This document shows, one piece after another, positions 22,734 to 33,840 of a stretch of 64,000 nt of DNA. The position numbers and the translations under genes were made by a program. Every line of letters begins with the position of its first letter. Within the stretch, counting starts at the first letter, position 1. Origin of the DNA: Rhipicephalus microplus. Lineage: Eukaryota > Arthropoda > Arachnida > Ixodida > Ixodidae. The notes under the pieces are model-generated. The model ran no database searches and was not told where the DNA came from. It worked only from the letters and a program-made list of their open reading frames with translations. The stretch spans positions 254,428,592-254,492,591 of the forward strand of contig NC_134710.1 in assembly GCF_043290135.1 (NCBI RefSeq), read 5' to 3'.

Positions 22734-22972
22734 GATTGATTGATTTGTGGGGTTTAACGTACCAAAACCACCATATGATTATGAGAGACGCTGTAGTGGA
22801 GGGCTCCGGAAATTTCGACCACCTGGGGTTCTTTAACGTGCACCCAAATCTGAGCACACGGGCCTACAACGTTTCCGCCTCCATCGGAAATGCAGCCGCC
22901 GCAGCCGGGATTTGAACCCGCGACCTGCGGGTCAGCAGCCGAGTACCTTAGCCACTAGACCACCGCGGCGGG
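22734..22972 (-). mobile_element. Ruka-like tRNA-derived SINE, full length
   Basis: A complete copy (tgattgatttgtggggttt, aacgtaccaaaaccacc, gtgcacccaaatctgagc, gggatttgaacccgcgacc, ccaccgcggcgggg). A 15-bp perfect duplication, gcagatagcatgatt, lies at 22719-22733 and 22973-22987, so this is probably a relatively young insertion. Confidence 0.9.
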
Positions 22973-23045
22973 GCAGATAGCATGATTATATTCCCATTAC
23001 ACTATACCAAACAGTGTTTCTTGGGATGGTGACATGATCATTCTT

Positions 23046-23100
23046 GGCATCTCTCATAATCATATGGTGGTTTCGGAATGTTAAGCCCCACATATCAACG
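23046..23100 (+). mobile_element. Ruka-like SINE, 55-bp 5'-truncated copy
   Basis: Only the last part of the SINE is present (ggcatctctcataatcatat, ggtggtttcgg, gttaagccccacatatcaac). The perfect 11-bp duplication tgatcattctt is at 23035-23045 and 23101-23111. Confidence 0.8.
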
Positions 23101-23394
23101 TGATCATTCTTTTTAACCAGCAGTGGGAACTGGAGATTAATGTGGTATCCGCTTTGCTCATGGATAACCTTTATTTTGACTTACGTGCACAAAAAATGCA
23201 CTGACAGCTCGAGTAAATAAAAGATATGAATTTGATATCGGAAACTGCCCTTATATTACGTCAAGTCGTTCCCCAAGCCTCCAGTAATTAGAATACGACG
23301 AAGACAATCGCCGCCAGTCACCAATCTCATTATCGGGAGCTCGGCAGCACGTCGGCGTCTTCTGGTTGGAGCGAATATTATTTTCAATAGTTCC

Positions 23395-23500
23395 CGAAAT
23401 TGGCAGCGTATTTTTCCATGACCAGTTTGTTGCCCAATCATCACGTCGCGGGAGAAGTGTGTGTCATATATTTATTCCTTTTCGTCTACGCGCACGTCAC
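23395..23500 (+). repeat. Dispersed ~110-bp repeat, copy 2
   Basis: Matches 21880-21992: cgaaattggcagcgtatttt, ccatgaccagtttgttgccc, gagaagtgtgtgtcatatat and ttattcctttt. Confidence 0.5.
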
Positions 23501-24066
23501 AGTGTTTAATGTGTTGGTAAACCTAGGTGGCGTGCCATCAATTCAATCACTTTTAAAAAAATCACAGCATAGCCATGCAGTGAAATATGATGAGTGGGGC
23601 GAAGCGCTGAAGGGTTTCATCGCTAAACCTAGAACCATCTGCAAATATCGCCCACTGCATCATGAAAGATGTGACAAACACTGTATATATTTATACAATA
23701 ATTTATATTATTGTAAGTGGTAACTATACGTCGCTTTTCTTCATGCTTCATTATAACGTCTGTATGGTCTGTGAGGGGGATCAGTGATGGGGCATAGTGG
23801 GATGTTTGGCAGGACAAAATAGTGGGCAGTTTGCAAAGGTGGAGCTTTAGGCAGTCCCGTGCAAACAAGGAATAAATATGGTTGGAGATTTTATGGTTTT
23901 TCAATGCGCACTTTGATACAAGTACACGAACATCTTGCATTTCTTATTGGCTACTTATAACACTTTTTGCTTTATGGTCGCTGAAGCGGTGGGTCGGTGA
24001 TGGGGTGTAGTGGGATGGTTGCAAGGACGAAGTAGTGGGCAGTTGGCAAACATGAAACTATAGGTG

Positions 24067-24126
24067 GTCACGTACATACGTACAACGTACATACGTACAA
24101 CGTACATACGTACATACGTACAACGG
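24067..24126. repeat. (CGTACATA/CGTACAA)n tandem repeat
   Basis: Alternating cgtacatacgtacaa units over about 60 bp, adjoining a ggatggacagacccaag segment and the composite repeat that follows. Confidence 0.85.
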
Positions 24127-24179
24127 ATGGACAGACCCAAGCCTTTAGGAGCTTCGTCCCTAAAAGTCGTAGCTTTTGC

Positions 24180-24985
24180 CGCAAAGGCGAAGCAATGAAC
24201 GCAATAGCAAAAAATTGGGTCACGCGCAGAATGGCATGCAGACCGAAACGTGCCCCGCGTTTATCACGCACAAATGACGCACGAAACGTACTCACAAGTA
24301 CAAAGGAACGCAAACAAGCGTCTCAGTTGTTACTTCTCTGTGTCTGAAAAACGCGCCCTTTTCATAAACGGAGATTGTGCAACGATTGCAGTGACCTCTG
24401 TGCACCCGGTAACTGCAATAAAACCGGTCCAATTGAAAGCTAAAGACCAGCCAAAATGTACGATCCCCCTCCCCCACAACGAGATAAAGGTGCGCGAGTC
24501 AACGTCCACTCCTCCTCCTCTCCACGGCGCAAAGTACGCGTGAGAAATGAGGGCGTGCGCCACCACATCGTGATGATGTGGTGACGCACGCTCATTGCGC
24601 TATCTTGCTGGTGATGTTGAAAACACGATAGTCCCCCCCCCCTCGAGATTCCCGTCAGCAGCTGTAAGTGGTAAATTTATATAGCCTGCCGTTTGAACAT
24701 TGCAGGAGGTGCTTGGTTGTGGCTCAGTGGTGAACGCCTCGCACTCACAATTCACAGGTCCCATGTTCGATTCCGCGTGCTGGAGTGTTTTTTCGGATTA
24801 TTTTTCTTTCTTGCGTTTACATATATATAGATACGTATTTTTCTTTCTTGCGTTTACATATATATAGGTACGTATACATATACGGCGAGTGCCGACGACG
24901 CTGCCGCCGACGCCGGCGGTGAAATCCAGCCGAGAGTGTCCATATAACCCACTTCCGAGACAATCCAGCCGAGAGTGTCCAATAA
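24180..24985 (+). repeat. Composite repeat with tRNA-like tail, copy 2
   Basis: Homologous to 11727-12440 over its whole body. The tRNA-like module is at 24705-24785 (tggctcagtggt; atgttcgattccg). The tail has a local duplication: tttctttcttgcgtttacat occurs at about 24801 and 24841, and atccagccgagagtgtcc at about 24924 and 24963. Confidence 0.65.
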
Positions 24986-25286
24986 TAACCACTTCCAAGA
25001 CATTCACTTGTGCTCGAGAACGCTGTATCAAACTCTTCAAACGGGAGACGCGGAGCGTGTGAGGGGTGACAGTCGACGCGACAGGCTGCCTTCCGCGTCT
25101 GTCACACCGTCGCTTGTGGCTGTCAGCAGGGAGGCAGCCGTCGTATACGAAGCGAAGTAGCTATACACGAGACAAGGCGGAAGCTTGCGGGACCGCATAG
25201 GCGGAAGTCTCGAGGTTGGAAGCAAACTCAATGGCGACGATAAGACACAGCGGCAACGAAACGAGGTGAAAGGAGGCGGCGCTGAC

Positions 25287-25329
25287 AAGCTACTTAAGGT
25301 CTGCGCTGTGTGTAGCCCTTAAGTAGCTT
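25287..25329. other. 12-bp perfect stem-loop
   Basis: aagctacttaag at 25287-25298 and cttaagtagctt at 25318-25329 pair perfectly, with a 19-nt loop. Function unknown. Confidence 0.6.
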
Positions 25330-26540
25330 AAGCACCCAGACTGCAGTGCAGTCGATGTGGTCAGCGTCACATCGATCCAGCTGGCTGCGTATGGGGTCTC
25401 GTACGTCGTACGCTGTGTGCGCGCGACAAGCCTATGGCCACGTGTGCATTATATAGCGTATGTACATATAGGAGAACCCAGTCCGGCAGCTTTTTCCTCC
25501 ACGGCAGGGCAGCCCTCTAGAACAAAGGTCGCTCATGACGAGGATACTTCAAGCGCAAAAAAAAAAAAACAAGACTCGTTTCTTGGGGTGTCCTCGTCAT
25601 TTCGGTCATATTATTGCCACGGATGTTTTATCTCACGCCGCCATCGGGAATCGTGTTTTCATGGGCCTACACGCCTCCGGTTTTTACAACGCCGTTGTAT
25701 TGTTCTTTGGAAGCGAGTCTAGATTAAATGTGCCGGTATGTCGTCTGCGCTGGCCTAACTGTTCTTCTTTCGTGTCATGATTCGTGGTTCGTGGATAAAC
25801 GCGTCCGTTCTCTCACCCATGGGTCATCTCGGGAGGGTTCCCACCCGCCGAAATTCGACGCGCGAACGCCGTGCACAGCACGGACACGTTCGACGAGTGA
25901 ACGGCATGCATTTAGTGAGGGGAAGTTCTTGCGTAATTCTCGCGCACGATTTCCAATTATGCGGGATTCCTGTGCCAAGTGCGCGCGACTGGCTGCGGAA
26001 AATGGGGACACGGGCAGTGAAGCGTTCATTTCTCGGCGTGCCGAGAAGCGTGGATGCGTGCGGCCCGCGTCAAGATTTTGCCATTCAGTGAGGGCATGCA
26101 GGGAGCAACATGGCAAAAGCACCTCAAGAAGAAGGAAGTGTGCAGCAAGAATACATCAAGTTGAGGTGCATAAGAAGCGCCCTCATGCCCTATAGCTTCA
26201 AGATGGCCCACTCCCCACAAGGTCATTAGCGTGTACACTCCTCAAAATGTTTTTCGTTGCCCAAACGAAGTACCGTACATGTAATGCAATAATGCCATCA
26301 CGATTACAAGTTCTTGGAGCAAGAAAACGCGCGTTCGAAGGACGTCGCCAGGGTGAAAGAGTCAACGTTTGTTTCAAAAATGTCACTCTTTTTACTCAGG
26401 CCACGGCTGCTGAGATTGCGTGGTTCACTCTTTACTAGTTTATTGTGCTATAGTCTATTGGAGGCGAATAGGCTTATTTTTTCATTCAGTGTTTAATTTT
26501 TTTTGCTCTTGAAGATTCCAAGCATCATACAAAAAGGGAC
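25330..26540. other. Unclassified GC-richer region
   Basis: Several overlapping 100-155 codon frames occur on both strands at 25357-26195, but none has a recognisable domain or strong start. The plus-strand 121-codon frame begins at GTG. Confidence 0.25.
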
Positions 26541-26564
26541 TCCTTGTAGGTGTTGCTTTCTATT

Positions 26565-26850
26565 AGTCCCAATAATAATGAAAACAAACAGACCATGATA
26601 CCAAGAGAAGTATAGGGGATGTTATGGGAAGTGATCGTAGTCTGAATAGGGAGAAAAGTGGATGAAAAGATAACCAGCTACCGGTATATGTAGAATCTGA
26701 ACGTGCAAACTTCGAATAACGGGTCCGATGCTCTCCACTGAGCTACGGTGGCGGTCTTCCTCCCGTTCACTTTATAGGGTGTATAATTATGTGCATTCGA
26801 ACGGGGAAGCCTCAGTCAGCGCTGCCTGTTGCCATTTCGGCGAGTTAGGA
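26565..26850 (-). mobile_element. tRNA-headed composite SINE, another family
   Basis: On the minus strand the tRNA-like head reads gccaccgtagctcagtgg (A box) and ttcgaagtttgc (decayed B box) at 26700-26755. A tail follows that includes ttatcttttcatccactttt. The upstream part has aatgcacataattatacacc. I recall this architecture from tick repeats. It is diverged and has no clear duplication. Confidence 0.5.
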
Positions 26851-27304
26851 ACACTCTTTTTGCCTGTAGTTGTCACGTAACCCGTGATCCCATTAAAAGC
26901 TGGCAGCTGATCAGTGATCCTTCGCATATCACCTCAAGACATCAAGTCTGCCAGAACGAGACGCTCGATATGTGTAACACAGGGCAGGTGAAGCGTGTGT
27001 TACACATATGAAAGAATTGAGTGTATATTTAAGGACTCGTTTTCTATATTAGACACAATAGTAATGTTAGACACAGATTGCTTCTCATTATTATTTGGTC
27101 TAACAACGAAAAAGAGCCTTTAAGTTCACACTCCTTTCCTTCATTCATCTAAGTCGGTCACCTTTGCTACTGATCAGAAAGGGCTTCAACGTGCTTTTTT
27201 TTATTTCTTAACTAGTGGTAGTGTATATACAAAAGCTTTTGTGTGCCTTGACTTGAACCAAAAGCGCCCAGGTGCGCCTGCTCAATAACTTCTTTTTCTG
27301 ATTG

Positions 27305-27410
27305 GCCCTTCCTCGAAAATGCGGCCGTCGGAGACGGGATTGCATCCCGTGACCTTGGGGTCAGCACTCAAGCACCATAACCAACAGACGAAGGTGGCGG
27401 GTGGGGTTCT
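27305..27410 (-). mobile_element. Diverged tRNA-like SINE head
   Basis: gagacgggattgcatcccgt with gaccttggggtcagcactca and ccaacagacgaaggtggcgg is the reverse of a tRNA-derived head (gctgaccccaaggtcacggg). Only the head region is recognisable. Confidence 0.5.
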
Positions 27411-27419
27411 CTTTAGCGA

Positions 27420-28318
27420 ATTGTGGCGGACGAGTGTTTCCACGAACTTGAGCCCTAAGATCCCCCGCTCAATTTTGCCGAGCGTGCAACTCGAATACGG
27501 TATACATAATTAGCCCCGAGTTATTGTTTGTTAGCTGCGGCAACTTTTTCAAATTAGAACTGTTGACATGAGAGTGTCCAAAGGGTAGTTTTTATAGCTG
27601 CACAAAAAAAAAAAAGAGGGAATGTATCAGAAACTGGTTTCTTCGTTAGACACAGTCTAATGAAGCCAGCATGCGATCAAGTCAAAGAAGGCAGAGGAGA
27701 GAAAACTTGTAGATTAAACTGTAGTGTAGTATCTGTGGAATAAATTAAAATAAATCAAAATGGACGAAAAAATAACGTGTTGATTGCGGGGAGTGAAACC
27801 ACAGCCTTAATGAATTTCCACAAATGTAGTGTTTTTATAACACTATTCGTACATTCAGTTTAGAACAACAAATAATGTCCCCTATACCTTGTTTGGGTTT
27901 AATAGGCTTTCACTAAGTGTAATTTTCGTAGCCTCGTGTAAAATTAACCAAGTGATGACAATTAACGTTACAATTACTGATATTAAATGGCTAAAAATTT
28001 AAGGAAAGGAGTACAATTGATCGAGGAGAGGTTTTTTTTCGGTTAGACATAACCGTAGTAGTACTCCTGAGCTCATCCTCGCCAGTAATCTGGGTGGAGT
28101 ATAAAAAGGTAGATGATTTGGAACAGATGCCTACTTGTAAATCAGGTCGTACAGGAAAGCTGCAGAGGTAGACACAGGTAGACAGGACACGGGGCAAGAG
28201 CTCGTTTTATGTCCGTTTCGCTTGCATGTGTTCAGTTGTTGCGTTTTGCGTGCTGCTTAATAAGTACAACCGCGGAGAGCGCTGAGGCGTTCATTGATCG
28301 AGCATGAAGTGCTTCACA
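27420..28318. other. No recognisable feature
   Basis: AT-rich DNA; no gene or repeat recognised. Confidence 0.35.
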
Positions 28319-28780
28319 TTCGAAGGCTATCGGAAAGCGAAACTTTCAAAAAAAAAAGGAACGAGTGTTTATGCCATCAACACCACCACTTCTCGTGCTT
28401 TTCGGTACGTTGCCACCATTACCAATGGCATCGTTCCACGAGAAGGTGTAGCAATATTTGTTATCATTATTGGCTTTTATTACTTTTTTTTTCCTCGACA
28501 GCAAGCTTGAAAGTGGTACAGCGTCGAACGCCTGCCGCCTAAAATCTGTCTGAGTCACAGACGGAATACACGACGGAATAATGGTGTGCATTGAGCGCGC
28601 CACCTAAACATCAAGACATTCCGTGGCCGCTGACAGAAAAAAAAATTGCGAAGGTGAACCGCAAGGCCCTACGGGGCCGTGCAGGTATTGACGATGGCGT
28701 CGTGATGAAATGCAGGGCGGCGATAGAGGCGTCATACGCGACTTTATCCGCGTCAATTTCGCCTTCTGATAACCTTCGAA
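28319..28780. mobile_element. Putative TIR element
   Basis: ttcgaaggctatcggaaagc at 28319 and its reverse complement ending at 28780 match at 21 of 24 positions. The interior is non-coding, with GC-rich blocks. No target duplication was identified, so class and exact ends are uncertain. Confidence 0.4.
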
Positions 28781-30066
28781 CCTTTTAAGAAACGTTCTTG
28801 ACGAAACTTTCTGTACTGAGCCAGATAACATCGAGTGCGGATTCAAGCCTAGCTTAAGCCACCTAAGATAAATTATTTAGAAGTTGATTAACGTAACTTC
28901 ATTAATTACGCGCAAAAATGTGCACATGCATATCCTTAGCCAAAGGCAGTTACTGTGGGCGCTAGAATGTCGGCAATATTACGCGATAGTTTTATATGTC
29001 TCATCTTTAGTATTGCATGCATATAAAAACAAAATTCAGCGTATACGCTCAATGCGGACGCACTGTCAGTCAATGTAGTTCTAGTATGTGCAGTTACAAA
29101 AGGGGGAAAATTGCAGAGCGGACGTAAAAAGACACCCTTTATAGGCCCTGTACATACGTGCCTGTACATGCCATCGGAAGCGCGACTGTTGCTCGCAGTC
29201 ATACACGCGATGGTGTAATCCACACCAATCCGGTACGTGCCGCAGTGAATGCGCTTCCTGCAAAGCAGGCGCCTGCTTGCCTTCGAGCTTTGTACTTTCG
29301 TCCTTCTGCTCGCACCGATATCCGCATATACCAAGGCACTTCACAAACTTACGCATGCATATCGTGCTTATACGAAGGCGAAGCAATCCAGGGCGTGCGT
29401 GCCAAGCACCTGCAAAATCTAAGCATTTATCCAGCATCTTCCGCGATCAAGCACCGCACTTTCACCCGGCCCTCGCTGGAAGCCCCTGGCAGACTTTCTG
29501 TTTCTATCGATAAATATTTCGGAATGCGTTTCGCAGTTTCGTTTCGGGCTATAAGTATTACTCATTGCGTGTTCGCAAGGGTATCCATATACCCGTGTTA
29601 CTTATCTCATTTTGAGGCTCGTTACGTTTATGAATGTCGCATAGTCTGTTAGTCGTGAATGTTCTGTCAAGTTTTAGAGAGAGGACTTCGGATGTGCAGT
29701 TTCAACAAGTGCTCGCAATTGATGTCCATCGCACGTACCGCCTTTCACTTAAATGTCGAACGTAAAGATTTATATTTAACGTATAAATAAGCTCCAAATG
29801 GACACCTACTGTCATATATTATTCCTTCCCTCCATTGCGATGGAGCAAAAACTGCAATTAATCCACCTGGGTTAATCATCAAGTCCTTTGGGCATCAATG
29901 CATGAATGATACTATAATGACCAAGCTTTCTTCTAAAGTCAAAAACTATATCTGACTTTGATGCAAAATGAGAGTATACATCCATTATGAATGCTTTCAA
30001 GTGATCCATATAGCGCTGTCCTTGGTCTTTCTCGCTCTTTATTTCACTATGTGATGCGAATTTGAT
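28781..30066. other. No recognisable gene
   Basis: Overlapping frames of 118-164 codons exist on both strands at 28936-29652. The longest plus-strand one starts at GTG, and none shows a domain. Confidence 0.3.
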
Positions 30067-30353
30067 GTATATGGATGAATGGATAGATGGATGGTCGGAC
30101 GGATAATCGGACGGATGGTCGGACGGATGGTCGGACGGATGGTCGGACGGATGGACGGATGGTCGGACGGATGGACGGATGGGCGGACGTATGGACGGAC
30201 GGATGGACGGATGGACGGATGGATGGATGGACGGACGGATGGATGGATGGACGGACGGACGGACGGACGGATGGACGGACGGACGGACGGATGAATGGAC
30301 GGACGGACGGGACGGACGGACGGACGAACGGATGGATGGATGGATGGATGGAT
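30067..30353. repeat. (GGAY)n microsatellite
   Basis: About 70 tetranucleotide units mixing GGAC, GGAT and GGTC. The translated frames (DGRTDG and SIHPSVRP type) are artefacts of the repeat. Confidence 0.95.
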
Positions 30354-31025
30354 TTTATTTGGTTCTTCGGGACGCGCTTTAGCACGTTGCGAGCCGCTCT
30401 CACGTCGGAACAGAAAGACCAACATTCTGCTGCGTAGCGGGTCCGTTAGACTGCCCATGACTGTTGTTCGAGTCCGGAGATTCTAGTAGCACTTTCTCAA
30501 TTGGACGGCGTGATGTGCCCGGTAAAACACTGATACTGGTTGTATTTATTTAAGTAGTAAATTAGTTCTATCTAGTTTAGAAGTTATAAAACATTGACCA
30601 GCATAGTACACTTTTGTGACGATTTCTAAATGAACCCACTAAATGTATTTATGTTCATAGTTCCTTTGTCGATGCTTAATCGACGTACATTTTATCACAA
30701 AAGTGTCCTTTTAAATACAGGTTTTCAGGAACTGCATGGTGCGATAACTTACACCGAACCAAGTTATAGCATTCAATTACAGCTATCTCGAACGTTCGTT
30801 GACTATACGGTGTAAGAATATACTGGTTCGTATTCGCAAGAAACGGTTCTTACTCAAGCATTGTTTATGTAAAAATACCTACCAGCCAATTGCTATTCTG
30901 CATATTTAACAAAGGCGGCCGGCCACTAGTTTGTTCTATCGTACAACAATATGTTAATTTTAAGCTGCAGGGCAGCAAAGTAATGCACGTGGCGTCTCCG
31001 TGTGCGTACACGCGTTTCATCTGCC

Positions 31026-31675
31026 TTAAAGGGGCCCCGAAACACTTATTCATGTAACCATGGAATGAATTCAGTGGAAGAGCTTATTGCCTCACGAATG
31101 CAATGATTGATTGATTGATTGATTGATTTGTGGGGTTTAATGTCCCAAAATCACGAATGCAACGCCGCAAAAGTTTTAAGAATCCGTCCACAGCGAGTGG
31201 AGTTACAAAGGTTTATCGCATGCTACAATTGCATTCTCTCTTCTCTCATACCGACGCAAGCGCTGGAAGCTAAGCAGGGAGGGACGGCAGGGCCACAGAA
31301 AAACATCACGCGCACTTCGCGACCTTGAGAACTTTTTTTTGTCTTTTTTTTTTGAATGCGCAGCTTTGTCATTGTGATCACACGCACATGGATTTTCAAG
31401 TAACGGCCTCCCGCGGTGATCTCCGTAACGAGCAAGCGTGTCATGTTCGAATCGGCCAATGGCTGATAAATGCGTCGTTCACGTGGGAATTTCGGGCACA
31501 TAACGTGATTTGTCGAGAGAAGAGAAAGCAATTTTCAGCTGACTTTGATAATTTATTGTGGATTCCAGGCCTCGGGCTGTGCTATAATATTTGGCTCGCG
31601 TGTTGTCGGGAGCGTCTACTACAGATCAGCAGGGTTTTCTGACTATGCTCAAAAAGTGTTGCAGGGCCCCTTTAA
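31026..31675. mobile_element. TTAA-flanked TIR element, copy 1
   Basis: The left end ttaaaggggccccgaaacac is inverted at the right end, gtgttgcagggcccctttaa. TTAA sits at both ends, compatible with piggyBac-type integration, but no transposase is encoded. Internal landmarks are gcttattgcctcacgaatg and gactatgctcaaaaagtgtt. A short SINE copy is inserted at 31106-31151. Confidence 0.6.
31106..31151 (-). mobile_element. Ruka-like SINE, 46-bp 5'-truncated copy
   Basis: Contains only the (TGAT)n tail and gtggggtttaatgtcccaaa. It is bracketed by cacgaatgcaatg (31093-31105) and cacgaatgcaacg (31152-31164), a 13-bp duplication with one mismatch, and is nested in the TTAA-flanked element. Confidence 0.75.
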
Positions 31676-32040
31676 AGCACCGAGTCTCCTAGCAAGAAGC
31701 AATGCAAAGATGCATTCTTTCGTCTAAATTAGCTGACAAATAGGCCGGCCATGCTTTTCTTATTTTATTGTAGCAGAAGCAGCACATCACGTGAAGCCCT
31801 GTGCCTCGGGCCACGCCTCATAAAGGTCTTCTTGCAAAGCCCTTTTCCTGTAAAGCCTTGCAGGCGTTCGCACTTTTAAATGATCCATTAGTGCGGAAAT
31901 GAATCGTCTGAAAACTTTATTTGTGCGCTCCCGCCCCAGCAGTTTCTATCAGCTCTGTCTTCTTAGAATCAAGGTGTGCAATCTGAACACCCAAACCTTT
32001 TGGTGCGTGGTCGCCATTGGGTCTGGGTTATTTACCAAAA

Positions 32041-32649
32041 CGGGCTCTGAGGCCCTGCAACAACTCAAAATGTAATGATCGAATGAAAAAGCTTATTGCC
32101 TCACGAATCGACGGCTGATTTTTTTTTCGAATACTTCTAAATACGAACAGAGTTATAGGAATTCGTCGCACGCTTTAAGCGCCTTCTTTCTCTCTCTCTT
32201 TATTTACCAGCGAGTGTGCTTAAAGCTACGCAGGGAGGGTGATGACAACGGGTCGACATGATGCGGCCTTTCGTCAGCGCTCGTCGTGAACTTCAGCGCT
32301 TCCCATTCTTTTCTTTTCTTATTATTTTCCTCGAACGCACAGCTTACTTTCAGCGTGAGCATTGGCACGTTAGTCATGACATCTAGCGGCGGCCGTGGTA
32401 ACTATGCATCTCATATTTCTGAAATAAGCCAGTGGATTTCATATTGAGGGGGTCATTTTCTGTATTTGGCATGATTTGTCGAGACAATTGTGAACGAGCG
32501 ATTTATAACTAAATTTGAAAATTAACTATAAATTCCAGGCCGCGTGCTACACTGTAATGTTTAGCTCACATGTTCCCAGGAGCCTCGACTATATACCTAT
32601 CGGCAGTGTTTTCTGATCATGCTCAAAAAGTATTGCAGGGCTCCCTTAA
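32041..32649. mobile_element. TTAA-flanked TIR element, copy 2
   Basis: Same family and orientation as 31026-31675: agcttattgcctcacgaatc, catgatttgtcgaga, aaattccaggccgcgtgcta, gctcaaaaagtattgcaggg. The right end ccctta-a keeps TTAA; the left end is decayed (gggctctgaggccctgcaac). Confidence 0.55.
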
Positions 32650-33299
32650 ACACGTTCCACTTAGGAAAACAAAAAAAAGCGCTTGAGAGTATTTCATGAA
32701 CAATGACTTAAATATCGCTATTACCCAGTTGCACATCTCCGTACCGGATGCAGTGGGAACAATTGCAATCTTGAAAGCTTGGAAGAGGGGTGGTTACCGC
32801 TGCATCACTCTAAGACATCACCTTTCAGGTCCGTTAAACCAGTACGTTACAGCTGAACCGCTTACCTTTGCAGGCTTTTTCAGCAGATCGGTCTTTCTTT
32901 TTCTCTCTCCTTCTATCAGCTGCCGTAGTAATATAGCGGTCACATGTGGCTTGTGCGATTTTTAGGTTTTGCAAACACGCAATTTCTGACGAGCAAGTGA
33001 GGCAATTTTCACAATTGTTCCGCATCGCACTTTTCCAGTTATCTGACGGTGCGTAGCGAGCTCAAGTAACTATACGGCTGGCAGTGTAAGGGATATGACA
33101 ACAAAGAGCGTTAAGCACAAGGTCACAGAAGCGCAGAAAAAAAGAAAAAAAACGCCAGGCCTGCACAAAGCCGCACCACAGTCGCCGCTAAAGCTAGAAG
33201 AGCGGACTTTCAGAGCCTTTTCTAAACATTCCTTGGGTAACTGTGGTACAAGCACACTTGCTGAGTACCCACTATGTCATAAATAATCATAATTCCAGT
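32650..33299. other. No recognisable feature
   Basis: Short open frames only; no motif or repeat recognised. Confidence 0.35.
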
Positions 33300-33840
33300 G
33301 GAGTAGGCCGGTATTCGCTATGCTATCCATAGTCATTCTTCGGAGAAGCGTGGTGTCCGGTACATACTTGCAAGGAATCTTGTGCGAATTTTTTTATGCA
33401 ATGGCTGATGACGACGAAGAATTAGGCCTGAATTGGGTATGCGCCACAGTTAATAGGTGGTCAAGAACAAGCTTTTGTAATGGGTTGGAGCACTGTACGA
33501 CCCACTCGTTACGCTATTCACATTGTGTGACTCCTGGTTATTCCTTTGCTCTTCAAGAATGCTTTATTACTCATATTAACGTGATTCCTTTCCCGACATT
33601 AGGCCTGCCTAAGGCAAGTTTGCGGACAAGTCCTAAGCACCGGCGTGGCTCAAAGGTAGTATACTGGGCTGGCACGCAGCGGACCTTAGTTCGATCGCCA
33701 TTGGGTCCTTGGTTCTGGGTTTTCTTTTTTTATTTCGTGTGATAGTCGTTACGGACACCAGCAGCGGCGCCGGACAACTACGGCCCCGTGCGTGACCTGA
33801 GTTGTAATCTCATGACAGCTTTCGCTGTAAAAAGGACTGT
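33300..33840 (+). repeat. Composite repeat with internal tRNA-like module
   Basis: The upstream body (ttttttatgcaatggctgat, gacgacgaagaattaggcct, cgacccactcgttacgc) leads into ggcgtggctcaaaggtagta (A-box-like) and ttagttcgatcgccattggg (B-box-like) at 33645-33705. A T-rich tract and gcggcgccggacaacta follow. I recall related composites in ticks. The 140-codon frame here is probably not a gene. Confidence 0.5.

Noticed and set aside
24067..24126. CRISPR-like array
   Set aside because: Simple tandem repeats without unique spacers, in a eukaryotic context; no cas genes anywhere.
30039..30458. Frames rich in DGRTDG or SIHPSVRP
   Set aside because: Artefact of the (GGAY)n array; all frames stay open because the repeat lacks stops.
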